This document shows, piece by piece, positions 14,295-22,199 of a stretch of 22,955 bases of DNA. Positions within the stretch are counted from its first letter, which is position 1. Each line of letters starts with the position of its first letter. The notes beneath the pieces are model-generated. The model had not been told where the DNA came from and did no database searches. It saw only the letters and a list, made by a program, of their open reading frames with translations. Origin of the DNA: Desulfobacteraceae bacterium. GTDB taxonomy: Bacteria; Desulfobacterota; Desulfobacteria; Desulfobacterales; SURF-15. The stretch lies in contig QZKK01000016.1 in assembly GCA_003599475.1 (NCBI GenBank), positions 1 through 22,955 on the forward strand. The letters run 5' to 3'. The position numbers and the translations under genes are program-made.

Positions 14295-15542
14295 ATGAAA
14301 GACTCGAAAATGGTAAAAGGCAATGTGGCGATCGATCGAGACCGCCTGTGGTCCGATCTGATGACGGTCGGAAAAATCGGATTTCAGCAAGGCCACGGCG
14401 TGAATCGTCCCGCGCTGTCGGATGCCGACATTGCGGCAAGAGACTGGCTGACGAAGCGGATGAGCGCTGCCGGGCTCGAGGTTCGGGTGGATGCAGCCGC
14501 CAATGTAATCGGAACCTTGAAAACCCGTACTCCACGCTCGCAAAAAATCCTGGTGATAGGGTCTCACCTCGATACGGTCCCTCAGGGCGGAATGTTCGAT
14601 GGCGCTCTCGGGGTGGGGGCCGCACTCGAATGCGCCCGTGTGATCCGGGAAAACGAAATCGAGCTTCCATGGGACATCGAGATCATCGATTTCAGCGACG
14701 AAGAGGCCGCTTACAATGCGGGAACCGTAGGCAGCCGGGCCATGATCGGGCAGCTTAAACCGGATGAAATCTTCGTCTCCAAGGCAAAAGGCGGTTTGAC
14801 GTTTGCCGATGGGATGGAGAAAGTGGGAAAAGATCCGGCCAGGATCGGGGAAGCGGTCAGAGACCCGAAGATCTTTGCAGGGATGCTGGAACTGCATATC
14901 GAACAGGGCAGCCGCCTCGAATCGGAGGGGATTGCAATCGGTGCGGTTACAGGCATCGTGGGCATATACCGTTATATCGTTACCGTGCGTGGGGAAGCGG
15001 GTCACGCCGGCACGACCCCCATGCACCTGCGAGACGATGCCCTGGTAAAAGCAGCCCCCGTCTTTACGATGCTGCCGCAATGGGTGAGGGAGACAAACGG
15101 GGAGATGGTCGGCACCATCGGTCAAGTGACGCTTGAGCCGGGTGCAACAAACGTCATTCCAGGTGTATGTACGTTTATCGTGGAAGTTCGATCCATGAAC
15201 GCTTCGGACATGGTGGCCGTTCGGGAGAGACTCAAGTCGTGGGCCGCGGCGCAGAGGAATGTTTCGGTCAGGACCATCTACGAAAAAAACAGCGTTGCGC
15301 TTTCCGAGCCCCTCATCGATGCCGTCATCCGCGCAGCCGAATCCGAAGGCGTTTCGCACATGCGCATACAGAGCGGAGCCGGCCACGACACCCAGAGCTT
15401 CGCGCCTTACGTCCCTTCGGGGATGATTTTTATTCCATGCAAAAACGGAAAGAGCCACTGCCCGGATGAATGGATCGAACCGGATCAAGCGGCGTACGGA
15501 TGCCGCGTCCTGCTGAGAACCATCCTCGATCTGGCTGAATAG
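14295..15542 (+). CDS. M20 amidohydrolase: N-carbamoyl-amino-acid hydrolase / allantoate amidohydrolase type
   Basis: ATG 14295 sits 7 bases after GGAG, so I prefer it to ATG 14289, which is one base from that site. The 415-residue product is a hydantoinase/carbamoylase-type M20 metallohydrolase. It has VIGSHLDTVPQGGMFDGALG with metal ligands His91 and Asp102, then IDFSDEEAAYNAGTVGSRAM with the Glu136/137 pair. MLELHIEQGSRLES supplies His201, and GEAGHAGTTPMHLRDDAL is the dimerisation-domain His motif. GHDTQSFAPYVPSGMIFIPC and NGKSHCPDEW close the active site. Family members cleave N-carbamoyl amino acids, ureidoglycolate, allantoate or beta-ureidopropionate; the exact substrate is not decidable here. 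The second block reads FSDEE where many relatives have FTNEE. All metal-type residues are present. Confidence 0.83.
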   Translation: MKDSKMVKGNVAIDRDRLWSDLMTVGKIGFQQGHGVNRPALSDADIAARDWLTKRMSAAGLEVRVDAAANVIGTLKTRTPRSQKILVIGSHLDTVPQGGMFDGALGVGAALECARVIRENEIELPWDIEIIDFSDEEAAYNAGTVGSRAMIGQLKPDEIFVSKAKGGLTFADGMEKVGKDPARIGEAVRDPKIFAGMLELHIEQGSRLESEGIAIGAVTGIVGIYRYIVTVRGEAGHAGTTPMHLRDDALVKAAPVFTMLPQWVRETNGEMVGTIGQVTLEPGATNVIPGVCTFIVEVRSMNASDMVAVRERLKSWAAAQRNVSVRTIYEKNSVALSEPLIDAVIRAAESEGVSHMRIQSGAGHDTQSFAPYVPSGMIFIPCKNGKSHCPDEWIEPDQAAYGCRVLLRTILDLAE

Positions 15543-15588
15543 GTTCGCCGCCGACCGGGCAGCAAAGTGAAGCATGCCGAATTAATGG

Positions 15589-15645
15589 GTGAAACCGAAC
15601 CTCCGGGTGGATCGGCAAGGAGTGAGGTTCGGTTTCACTTTCTAA
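15589..15645 (+). terminator. Strong 15-bp hairpin between convergent genes
   Basis: GTGAAACCGAACCTC (15589-15603) pairs perfectly with GAGGTTCGGTTTCAC (15624-15638) around a 20-base loop, followed by TTTCTAATTCT. It lies between the amidohydrolase stop and the stop of the convergent RRM gene. It likely ends rightward transcripts and may serve both directions. Confidence 0.75.
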
Positions 15646-15647
15646 TT

Positions 15648-15995
15648 CTAATAATTGCCGCCGCCTTCTCTTCCTCCAGAAGGCCGTTTTCCTCCAAAGC
15701 CTTCTCTCCTGCCGCCGCCACCGCCGCCGCCGCGCCGGCCTCCGCCGCCTTCCGTTCGGGGCCGAGCCTCATTTACGTTTAGCGTTCTGCCTTTGAGGTC
15801 CTTTCCGTTCAGCTCGCTGATTGCAGCTTGAGCTTCCCCAAGGGAGGGCATTTCAACGAAACCAAATCCTTTGGACTGGCCGCTGAACTTGTCCTTTATG
15901 ATGTTGACTGAATCGACCTGACCGAATGGTTCGAAAGCCTTCTTCAGATCCTCCTCGGTGACCTGGTACGACAAATTGCCGACGTAGATATTCAT
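15648..15995 (-). CDS. RRM RNA-binding protein with Gly/Arg-rich tail
   Basis: ATG 15995 follows GGAAGGGAG; an in-frame ATG 33 bases upstream is unsupported. The 115-residue protein has one RRM. RNP2 is IYVGNLSY (3-10) and RNP1 is KGFGFVEM (42-49), with the usual VTEEDLKKAFEPFGQVDSVN helix between and LNGKDLKGRTLNVNEARPR at the end. Residues 83-115 are a glycine/arginine-rich RGG-like tail (GGGGRRGGGGGGGRREG). Such small RRM proteins occur in cyanobacteria and many proteobacteria and are often cold-induced; they bind RNA in the cytoplasm. A cold-shock protein gene lies just upstream on the same strand (131-base gap), supporting a shared RNA-chaperone or cold-response role (inference). Confidence 0.93.
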   Translation of the reverse strand: MNIYVGNLSYQVTEEDLKKAFEPFGQVDSVNIIKDKFSGQSKGFGFVEMPSLGEAQAAISELNGKDLKGRTLNVNEARPRTEGGGGRRGGGGGGGRREGFGGKRPSGGREGGGNY

Positions 15996-16127
15996 GCTGC
16001 TCCCTTCCATAAAATTTAATAACGTCACTTGACGAAAGCCCGTTTAACCAACGATTCTATCCATATACCACAGTCTATCGATTTCCTCAAAACTTGAATC
16101 CGGCAATTCGATGAGAGAACCTTTCGG

Positions 16128-16328
16128 TCAGATGGGTTTGACTCTATCGGCCTTCTTCCCCTTTTGGGTTTCTATGATCTCAAAGCTTACCCGATCTGAT
16201 TTTTGAAGCCCGAAAAAGCCGTGATTTTCAATATTGGAGCTGTGAAAGAAAATATCACCGTGTTCTTCTGATTCGATGAATCCATAGCCCTTCTTCTCGT
16301 CATACCATTTAATATTTCCTACAGCCAT
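16128..16328 (-). CDS. Cold-shock domain protein (CspA family)
   Basis: The 66-residue protein is a single cold-shock domain. It begins MAVGNIKWYDEKKGYGFIES, where GYGFIE is the RNP1 part, and continues with GDIFFHSSNIE, the RNP2 part. VSFEIIETQKGKKADRVKPI forms the last strands. It binds single-stranded nucleic acid and acts as an RNA chaperone. Length is typical of the family. The ATG at 16328 is preceded by AAGGGAG. The FFHSSNIENHGFFGLQKSD loop departs slightly from the E. coli consensus but keeps the aromatic surface. Together with the RRM gene downstream it forms a small RNA-binding block. Confidence 0.95.
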   Translation of the reverse strand: MAVGNIKWYDEKKGYGFIESEEHGDIFFHSSNIENHGFFGLQKSDRVSFEIIETQKGKKADRVKPI

Positions 16329-16561
16329 TTCGAAGCGACTCCCTTATTTGAAGGATTGGGGTGCAAGGCAGAGAATTTTTCGGATATGGACGAGTTCGAT
16401 CAGATGCCGAACCCCGAAAGCGAAAAAGATTCCACCCCCATTTGCTCATATTGCATTTAAATTTATTGCTTTATAACAGAAAATGAGGCGGCATGCAATG
16501 GTAAACGCGAACCGTCGGGACGCATCGAAGTCAATCGTGCATTTCGGGTCTTGCGCAAGAA

Positions 16562-16948
16562 TCATACGGCCTCATACATGCCTCGATTCAAACGTCTTAT
16601 TTTCTTCAGTTTGTTGAGTCTGAAAATGATATTTCGAAGTTTTTTTTCTTCAAAGCCGGTTTCCGACTGGATGTCCGCGAATCCGATCCCATTCTTTGAT
16701 TTGATTACGTCCAGCACGGCATCGGTTGCGGTCTTGGTTGATCTTTCTCCATTCTCTGCACCGGCTTTCGGCCTTCCGGAAGCTCTGCGACTCACAGGGG
16801 CGGCTAAATTGGATCTAAGCAGATTTTCAAGTCGGTCAAGCCTTTCGACCATTCGATCGACATCTTTTTTGGTAGGAATCCCGTAATGCTGCATAAAAAA
16901 TTTCACCATTGCATCGAAGCTTACGCTCTTCCCCTTCTGTTTTGCCAT
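16562..16948 (-). CDS. Hypothetical protein: coiled-coil plus winged-helix-like domain
   Basis: ATG 16948 follows GGGAGGAACGGG, a strong ribosome site. The 128-residue protein has a basic N-terminus and MVKFFMQHYGIPTKKDVDRM (14-33), running into a heptad-like helix VERLDRLENLLRSN (34-47). An Arg/Lys/Ala-rich linker follows (about 50-75). The C-terminal domain TDAVLDVIKSKNGIGFADIQ, then TGFEEKKLRNIIFRLNKLKK, has the helix pattern of a winged helix-turn-helix (FADI..ETGF as helix 2-turn, KLRNIIFRLNKLKKI as the recognition helix). The last segment IRRLNRGMYEAV could be the wing. This reads as a DNA-binding regulator or nucleoid-type protein with an oligomerising stem. I do not recognise a named family. 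It lies upstream of, and on the same strand as, the cold-shock gene, but 233 bases away. Confidence 0.72.
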   Translation of the reverse strand: MAKQKGKSVSFDAMVKFFMQHYGIPTKKDVDRMVERLDRLENLLRSNLAAPVSRRASGRPKAGAENGERSTKTATDAVLDVIKSKNGIGFADIQSETGFEEKKLRNIIFRLNKLKKIRRLNRGMYEAV

Positions 16949-17352
16949 CCCGTTCCTCCCAAATGAAATTGTTTCCGATTATCCCTTGATATAGCCATTC
17001 GGGGGTTCAATCCCGCCTGCAGCCGTTATTCACGGTCGATACCAGCGAATCGGAAATCCCATAGAAGTAATCTATATCTAAGATCTGTTTTTGCTAGATG
17101 TCAAGCAGTAATAATCATTTTTCCGATTTTACTTCCCGGAAACTCTGCGGGCTGTCGATAACTGATCGCGTGGTTATCCATAAAGACTCTTCATTTATCC
17201 TTCTTCTGAAATGGGAGTTGAAATTCGGCTTCGAGTGTTTTAGAAGCAGGATCAGGCGAGCGGGCATGCGCTGAAGTTTGAAAAAAGAGACAATGACGAT
17301 AGAAGCAAATGATCGACTTTTTACGATAACGACAACAATAAATGGAGGTTGA
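16949..17352. other. 404-base gap upstream of metC
   Basis: It holds a half-copy of the palindromic element (TTCAATCCCGCCTGCAG at about 17012-17028). Shorter repeats of the GATTTT/CCGATT type lie at 17115-17140. No supported ORF, SAM-type riboswitch or clear terminator could be recognised. AATGGAGGTTGA before 17353 is the ribosome site of the next gene. Confidence 0.5.
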
Positions 17353-18525
17353 ATGAAAGACGAAACCCGAATGGTCCATTCCGGAAGAAATCCAGCGCAG
17401 CATCAGGGCATCGTAAATCCGCCCGTATACCGCGCTTCGACCATCCTTTATCCCACCCTGGAGCAATTTAAGCGGCGATACGAGGGGGATGCGAAATACC
17501 GTAAAATCCGCTACGGGGCGTATGGTCTGCCCACGACCTATGCCCTCGCGGATACGGTCGCCGAACTGGAAGGCGGCTGTGGGGCTGCGGTGACCTCTTC
17601 CGGGCTGGCCGCTGTAACCCTTGCCATTACGGCATTTGTAAAGCAGGGAGACCACGTTCTCATGGTCGATTCCGTTTACAGCCCGACCCGGCAGTTCTGC
17701 GACTCCGTTCTGAAGCGCTTCGGTGTTCAAACCACCTACTACGATCCATCGATCGGCGGCCGCATCGCAGATTCGATCCGGCCTGAGACCCGGCTGGTTT
17801 TTACCGAATCCCCGGGGTCGCTCACGTTTGAAGTTCAGGACATCCCGGCAATTTCCGCGGCCGCCCACAAGCGGGGTGTGCTGGTCCTGATGGACAACAC
17901 CTGGGGGACGCCGCTTTTCTTCAAACCGTTCGAACATGGGGTGGATGTATCCATCCAGGCCGGAACCAAATACATCGCAGGGCATTCGGATCTTGTCATC
18001 GGCATCATTACGGCGAAAACCGAAGATCTCTTTCGTAAAATCAAGGATGCCACCATGGGCTTCGGCGATATTGCCGGACCGGAAGACTGCTACCTGGCCC
18101 TCAGGGGCTTGCGCTCCATGGGGGCCAGGCTCCATCGGCAGCAGGAATCGGCCCTGGCAGTTACCCGATGGATGCAAAATCGCCCGGAGGTCAAGAGGGT
18201 GCTGTATCCCCCCCTTCCCGAGGACCCGGGCCATCTGCTTTGGAAAAGGGATTTTACCGGCGCATGCAGCCTGTTCGGGGTCATCCTTCGCACGGATTCG
18301 GAAGAGGCGATCGCGCGGATGTTGGATCAATACCGCTACTTTAAAATTGGCGCCAGTTGGGGCGGTTATGAGAGCCTCGTGATGCCGGCAAATCCAGAAA
18401 AGATACGAACCGAGATCCCGTGGTCCGAAAAGGGCTATATGCTCAGGTTCCACATCGGCCTGGAAGATGTAGACGATCTGATCGCGGATCTGCAGGATGG
18501 ATTCGACAGACTGAATTTTCCTTGA
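17353..18525 (+). CDS. metC: Cystathionine beta-lyase (MetC type)
   Basis: The 390-residue product is a Cys/Met-metabolism PLP enzyme. RYGAYGLPTTYALADTVAEL and GGCGAAVTSSGLAAVTLAIT bind cofactor phosphate. VFTESPGSLTFEVQDIP and LMDNTWGTPLFFKPFEHGVD follow, with Asp181 for the pyridine nitrogen. IQAGTKYIAGHSDLVIG carries Lys206 as the Schiff-base lysine. WGGYESLVMPANPE and RFHIGLEDVDDLIADLQ are characteristic of the E. coli MetC group rather than of MetB or MGL. MetC cleaves cystathionine to homocysteine, pyruvate and ammonia in methionine synthesis, and can desulfhydrate cysteine. The ribosome site GGAGG lies just before ATG 17353. It is followed after 16 bases by a radical SAM maturase gene, suggesting one operon. 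Confidence 0.88.
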   Translation: MKDETRMVHSGRNPAQHQGIVNPPVYRASTILYPTLEQFKRRYEGDAKYRKIRYGAYGLPTTYALADTVAELEGGCGAAVTSSGLAAVTLAITAFVKQGDHVLMVDSVYSPTRQFCDSVLKRFGVQTTYYDPSIGGRIADSIRPETRLVFTESPGSLTFEVQDIPAISAAAHKRGVLVLMDNTWGTPLFFKPFEHGVDVSIQAGTKYIAGHSDLVIGIITAKTEDLFRKIKDATMGFGDIAGPEDCYLALRGLRSMGARLHRQQESALAVTRWMQNRPEVKRVLYPPLPEDPGHLLWKRDFTGACSLFGVILRTDSEEAIARMLDQYRYFKIGASWGGYESLVMPANPEKIRTEIPWSEKGYMLRFHIGLEDVDDLIADLQDGFDRLNFP

Positions 18526-18541
18526 TCGGGGCGAAACGGAA

Positions 18542-19795
18542 GTGAGCAGAGCATCCCGCGAGTTCCAGGTATTTGCAAAGCCGGCGGGCGCCTTGTGCAA
18601 TCTCGACTGCCGATACTGCTACTACGTGAAAAAGAGCGCTCCGGAGGGGACCGAACCCCTCCGGATGCCCGAAGACATCCTGGAGGCCTACATCGTTCAA
18701 CACATCGACGCCTTTCCGGGTCGGACGATCAACTTCTCCTGGCATGGCGGAGAACCGACCGTACTGGGGCTCGACTACTTTCGAAAAATCGTTTCACTGC
18801 AGCGGAAACACTGCCCCCCCGGCCGCCGCATCACAAACGGTATGCAGACAAACGGCACGCTGCTCGACGAGAGCTGGTGCCGGTTTCTGGCGGCCGAACG
18901 CTTTTCGGTGGGAATCAGCATTGACGGCCCCGCGGAGATGCACGACCGATACCGGTTGAACAGGAATGGAGACCCCAGCCACAGACTGGCGATGCGGGGA
19001 TACGAACTGCTCCGAGAACACCGAATCCACCACGACATCCTCTGTGTGATCAATGCCGAAAACGTCCGGCACCCTGGATCAATCTATCGGTTCTTCAAAC
19101 GGATCGGGGCAAAATACCTCGGTTTTCTGCCGCTGGTGGAGCTGCAGGCAGGCGCCGAGGGCGGCGTTACCTCCCGCACGGTTCGAGCCGAAGACTTCGG
19201 ATCGTTCCTCTGCACAATCTTCGATGAATGGGTCGGGGGCGATGTCGGCCGCATCGAAGTGCAAATCTTCGAGGAGGCCGCAAGAACCGCCTTCGGAAGG
19301 GAGCACTCGTTGTGCGTCTTTCGAAGAACCTGCGGGGACATACCGGTCATCGAGCGAAATGGGGACTTCTATTCGTGCGACCATTTCGTCGACCCGGAGC
19401 ATCGGATCGGGAACATCGGGCAAAAACCGCTGGTCGAGCTCCTTGAATCGAAAACCCAGAGGGCTTTCGGCCTGGCCAAACAGGAGGCTCTGCCCAGAGG
19501 ATGCCGGGAGTGCGACGTCCTCGACCAATGCAACGGAGGCTGCCCGAAGGACCGCATCCTTCACACACCGGAAGGCGAAGCCGGGCTGAACTTCCTTTGC
19601 TCCGCATACAGACGCTTCTTCACCCACTGCAGGCCGTTTGTCCTGCATCTGGCTGCTCTGGCCCGGAGGCAGGCACCCCCCTCCCGCCGGTCGCCCGGAC
19701 CTCCGGCCCCGGGTTCGGCTAACCCGAACCCGGGGCGCAACGCCCCCTGCCCGTGCGGCAGCGGGAAGAAATACAAAAAGTGCTGCATGCCTTGA
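18542..19795 (+). CDS. anSME-type radical SAM maturase with SEC-C tail
   Basis: The gene starts at GTG 18542, 16 bases after metC; the ribosome site is weak, suggesting translational coupling. The 417-residue protein has the radical SAM motif CNLDCRYC (Cys19, 23, 26) and SWHGGEPT. It also has the two extra Fe-S cluster (SPASM) cysteine sets of anaerobic sulfatase maturases: LCVFRRTCG, DFYSCDHF (where Asp follows Cys as in the catalytic-base position), GCRECDVLDQCNGGCPKD and NFLCSAY. Such enzymes oxidise a Cys or Ser in a sulfatase to formylglycine. The C-terminal 24 residues, GRNAPCPCGSGKKYKKCC, form a zinc-binding SEC-C motif after a Pro-rich linker (about 365-395). No sulfatase gene is present nearby, so its partner is elsewhere or the substrate differs. 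It converges on the hydrolase gene with only 6 bases between stops. Confidence 0.87.
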   Translation: MSRASREFQVFAKPAGALCNLDCRYCYYVKKSAPEGTEPLRMPEDILEAYIVQHIDAFPGRTINFSWHGGEPTVLGLDYFRKIVSLQRKHCPPGRRITNGMQTNGTLLDESWCRFLAAERFSVGISIDGPAEMHDRYRLNRNGDPSHRLAMRGYELLREHRIHHDILCVINAENVRHPGSIYRFFKRIGAKYLGFLPLVELQAGAEGGVTSRTVRAEDFGSFLCTIFDEWVGGDVGRIEVQIFEEAARTAFGREHSLCVFRRTCGDIPVIERNGDFYSCDHFVDPEHRIGNIGQKPLVELLESKTQRAFGLAKQEALPRGCRECDVLDQCNGGCPKDRILHTPEGEAGLNFLCSAYRRFFTHCRPFVLHLAALARRQAPPSRRSPGPPAPGSANPNPGRNAPCPCGSGKKYKKCCMP

Positions 19796-19801
19796 GGGCG
19801 G

Positions 19802-20662
19802 CTACGGTTTCAGTTTTTCCTTCAGAAAGGAGATCGTTCGCTGCCAGGCGAGCCGAGCCGCTTCCTTGTCGTACCGTTCGGCATTCTGGTCGTTGTTGAA
19901 CGCGTGCTTGGCCCCCTCGTACATATATACCTTGTATTCCACATTTGCCTTCTTGAGCGCTTCCTCGAAGGCAGGAATCCCCTTGTTGATCCCCTCGTCC
20001 TCGCCGGCGTAATGCAGAAGCAGCGGTGCCTCGATTTTTGAAACCTCTTCCGGCTTCGGCTGTCTGCCGTAGTAAGGGACCGCGGCCGCCAGATCCGGAG
20101 AGTTCACGGCCACCTGGTTTGCCATCGCCCCTCCCCAGCAGAATCCGACCACACCGACTTTTCCCGAAGACATGGGATGCGTCTTCAGATACTGAACCGC
20201 GGCCGTAAAGTTCTTTACGGTAGACGGTTGATCCAGTTGACCGATGAGCGTCCGCGCTTTGTCCGGATCTTCGGGGGTTCCGCCGGCAGCGGTCAGGGCA
20301 TCGGGGGCAAGGGATAAGAACCCCTCCAGAACGGTCCGCCTCGCGACATCTTCGATATGGTCGTTGAGTCCCCTGTTTTCGTGGATGACGACCACGCCAG
20401 GGAGTTTTTTTTCTTCCCTATGCCTGGCGAGATACGCGCGAATCTGTCCCGTTGCACCCGGATATTGAACATATTCCGTATGCAGGCGGGAATCGTCCTT
20501 GGGAACGATTGCAGCTTGGGCCTGTCCTCCTTCCAGCAAAGAAAGGAGCGTGCAGGCAGCAGCGGTGCTCCCGGCAAGTACGGCCAATTTCCGGATGAAT
20601 TCGCGGCGATCCAATGCATCTTCAAGATATGCGCGGTACAGTTCGATGACTTTCGGGTCCAT
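19802..20662 (-). CDS. Dienelactone hydrolase family protein, Tat-type export
   Basis: I choose ATG 20662, preceded by AAAGGAAAA; two in-frame ATGs upstream (20716, 20680) lack a ribosome site. The 286-residue product has a twin-arginine-type signal (DRREFIRKLAVLAGSTAAAC, with Arg19-Arg20, then an Ala-rich core ending near AQA at about 50). The alpha/beta-hydrolase core follows: VVVIHENRGLNDHIEDVARR, then VGVVGFCWGGAMANQ with the nucleophile Cys175 in GFCWGG. Asp222 in AGEDEG and His253 in KHAFNND complete the triad. This arrangement matches bacterial DLH-family proteins. DLH hydrolyses dienelactones in chlorocatechol degradation, but most family members have unknown substrates. Tat-type export would place the enzyme in the periplasm. 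It faces the radical SAM gene tail to tail. Confidence 0.87.
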   Translation of the reverse strand: MDPKVIELYRAYLEDALDRREFIRKLAVLAGSTAAACTLLSLLEGGQAQAAIVPKDDSRLHTEYVQYPGATGQIRAYLARHREEKKLPGVVVIHENRGLNDHIEDVARRTVLEGFLSLAPDALTAAGGTPEDPDKARTLIGQLDQPSTVKNFTAAVQYLKTHPMSSGKVGVVGFCWGGAMANQVAVNSPDLAAAVPYYGRQPKPEEVSKIEAPLLLHYAGEDEGINKGIPAFEEALKKANVEYKVYMYEGAKHAFNNDQNAERYDKEAARLAWQRTISFLKEKLKP

Positions 20663-20977
20663 GATCGTTTTCCTTTTCATCACTATGGGTTTATTGTTGA
20701 AGAGCGCCTCAACCAAACCGCACCCTGCGAAGGATTCAGAATAATTCCATGGGATGGTACACGAAATCGAGAAGAGCGAATCATCGGGCAGAGCCCTTGA
20801 TTAATTCTCTACGCCGAACACGAACCTCTGTCAATTCTGCCGCCTCAAATAGCAGCGATTCTCAGTGCATCCGGCAAGATGGCACGGGGTTCCCCGACTT
20901 GTATTGTCTTTTCCACCGGTTGGCGGTATGTAGTCCCCGGAAGCAATCACCGATAAATCAGAACCGGATAAGATCGG
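20663..20977. other. 315-base divergent promoter region without a gene
   Basis: The gap lies between the divergent hydrolase (minus) and MFS (plus) genes and should contain both promoters. One weak candidate for the plus gene is TTGTCT, 17 bases, TATGTA near 20907-20935, overlapping the palindrome CCACCGGTTGG. No open frame with a recognisable product was seen on either strand. Confidence 0.45.
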
Positions 20978-22165
20978 ATGAATTCGGAAGAAAAAAAGAC
21001 CCTGGGCCTGCTGGCCGCCTCACACAACCTCGTGCACCTGTTCGAAGGTGTTTTACCTCCCCTGATCCCTCTTCTTCTGCTTGAATTCGGTACGGACTAC
21101 TTCCACCTGGGGCTGGCGGTCACTCTTTTTTCATACGGATTCGGACTGGGCGCTTTGCCTGCAGGATATCTCTCAGACCGCTTCGGACCGAAGCGGTTGA
21201 TCCTGATCTATCTTTTCGGTTCAGGAGTGTTGTTTACCTGTATCTTTCCAATCGACTCCCTCCTCTCCTATGCCGTTGTCATGACGGTGGCCGGTGTGTT
21301 TTGCAGCCTTTATCATCCGGCCGCAAATACATTGATCGCATTCAAGTTTCAGGAAAAGGGGAAAGCATTTGCATTAAACGGAATCGTCGGAAGCTTCGGG
21401 GTGGCCATGGCGCCTCTTCTTTCGGCTTCTCTGGGATCAGCCTTCGGCTGGAAGACCCCGCATATCCTCTACGGTTTGATTGGATTGGGCTTAGGATGGT
21501 GGGGCTTTCGCCTCAAGGAATCCGGCATCTCCACTGCAGGCGCAAACGGTTTTAAAACGAAACCGGGTGTCTCCGATCGGATCCCCTACCCCACCCTGAT
21601 CATGTTCTATGCCACGGCGGTGATGCTCGGTATCACTTACAAGGGGATCATGACCTTTTTACCGGCTTATATGGCGGAACAGGTTACGACCGGTGGGTTC
21701 AAGATGGACGCTGTGGCCATCGGGGGGACTTTTGCCACGTTTGCGCTGATGTTCGGCGGATTCGGGCAATATATCGCCGGGCATCTGACGGATCGGTACC
21801 GGCCGGAGGGAATCTATGCCGGCGCTCTGGTCATCGGTGCGGTTTTCGTATTCATGATGGCAAAGAGCAGCGGAGTCCTGCTTGTGATTTCTGCAGTCGT
21901 CTATGCCTTCTTCTACTTCTCGACTCAACCCACACAGAACTACCTTCTTACCCGGTATCTGCCTGCAAACCGGCGCGGGATGGGATTCGGCATTCATTTT
22001 TTTCTCACGTTCGGAGTGGGTTCGACGGCGGCGGCCGTATCCGGGTATATTGCCGATCGATTTGGATTGACTACGGTTTTCTACATCATGGGGGTTTTTT
22101 TTACGACTGCAGCCGTTTTATCCATCTTTTTGCTGCTGAGAACTCCTGCGGAAGGGGCACGCTGA
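20978..22165 (+). CDS. MFS transporter, FSR-like (second copy)
   Basis: The 395-residue protein has twelve hydrophobic segments. It starts with LLAASHNLVHLFEGVLPPLI, the same early SHN..H motif that marks the fosmidomycin-resistance branch. GALPAGYLSDRFGPKRLILI is the TM2-3 signature and GHLTDRYRPEG the second-half counterpart. SLYHPAANTLIAFKFQEKGK resembles WHLPSMAELSVHFSKNRGSA of the transporter at 7656, so the two are likely paralogues, but only distantly alike overall. The ribosome site before ATG 20978 is weak (GATAAGATCGG). Substrate is unknown. It stands alone, and a strong hairpin follows its stop. Confidence 0.83.
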   Translation: MNSEEKKTLGLLAASHNLVHLFEGVLPPLIPLLLLEFGTDYFHLGLAVTLFSYGFGLGALPAGYLSDRFGPKRLILIYLFGSGVLFTCIFPIDSLLSYAVVMTVAGVFCSLYHPAANTLIAFKFQEKGKAFALNGIVGSFGVAMAPLLSASLGSAFGWKTPHILYGLIGLGLGWWGFRLKESGISTAGANGFKTKPGVSDRIPYPTLIMFYATAVMLGITYKGIMTFLPAYMAEQVTTGGFKMDAVAIGGTFATFALMFGGFGQYIAGHLTDRYRPEGIYAGALVIGAVFVFMMAKSSGVLLVISAVVYAFFYFSTQPTQNYLLTRYLPANRRGMGFGIHFFLTFGVGSTAAAVSGYIADRFGLTTVFYIMGVFFTTAAVLSIFLLLRTPAEGAR

Positions 22166-22174
22166 AAACACGCT

Positions 22175-22198
22175 GCGGCCGGAAAGGATTCCGGCCGC
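22175..22198. terminator. 10-bp perfect hairpin between MFS and bactofilin genes
   Basis: GCGGCCGGAA (22175-22184) and TTCCGGCCGC (22189-22198) form a GC-rich perfect stem with an AGGA tetraloop, placed between convergent stops. The run after it is only TT, so it acts as a hairpin barrier or weak bidirectional terminator. Confidence 0.65.
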
Positions 22199-22199
22199 T

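Noticed and set aside
12611..14323. 570-codon open frame on the minus strand overlapping the MFS gene in another frame
   Set aside because: The MFS frame shows twelve hydrophobic segments and family motifs; this frame is Arg/His/Gly/Cys-rich shadow with no domain.
14193..15575. 460-codon frame antisense to the amidohydrolase gene
   Set aside because: A shadow of the M20 gene, whose catalytic motifs are clear on the plus strand; the antisense protein has no recognisable features.
16949..17352. SAM riboswitch or S-box before metC
   Set aside because: None of the SAM-I, SAM-II or SAM-IV core motifs could be found by eye.
17191..18600. 469-codon frame antisense to metC
   Set aside because: A shadow frame; the plus strand encodes a complete MetC with all active-site motifs.
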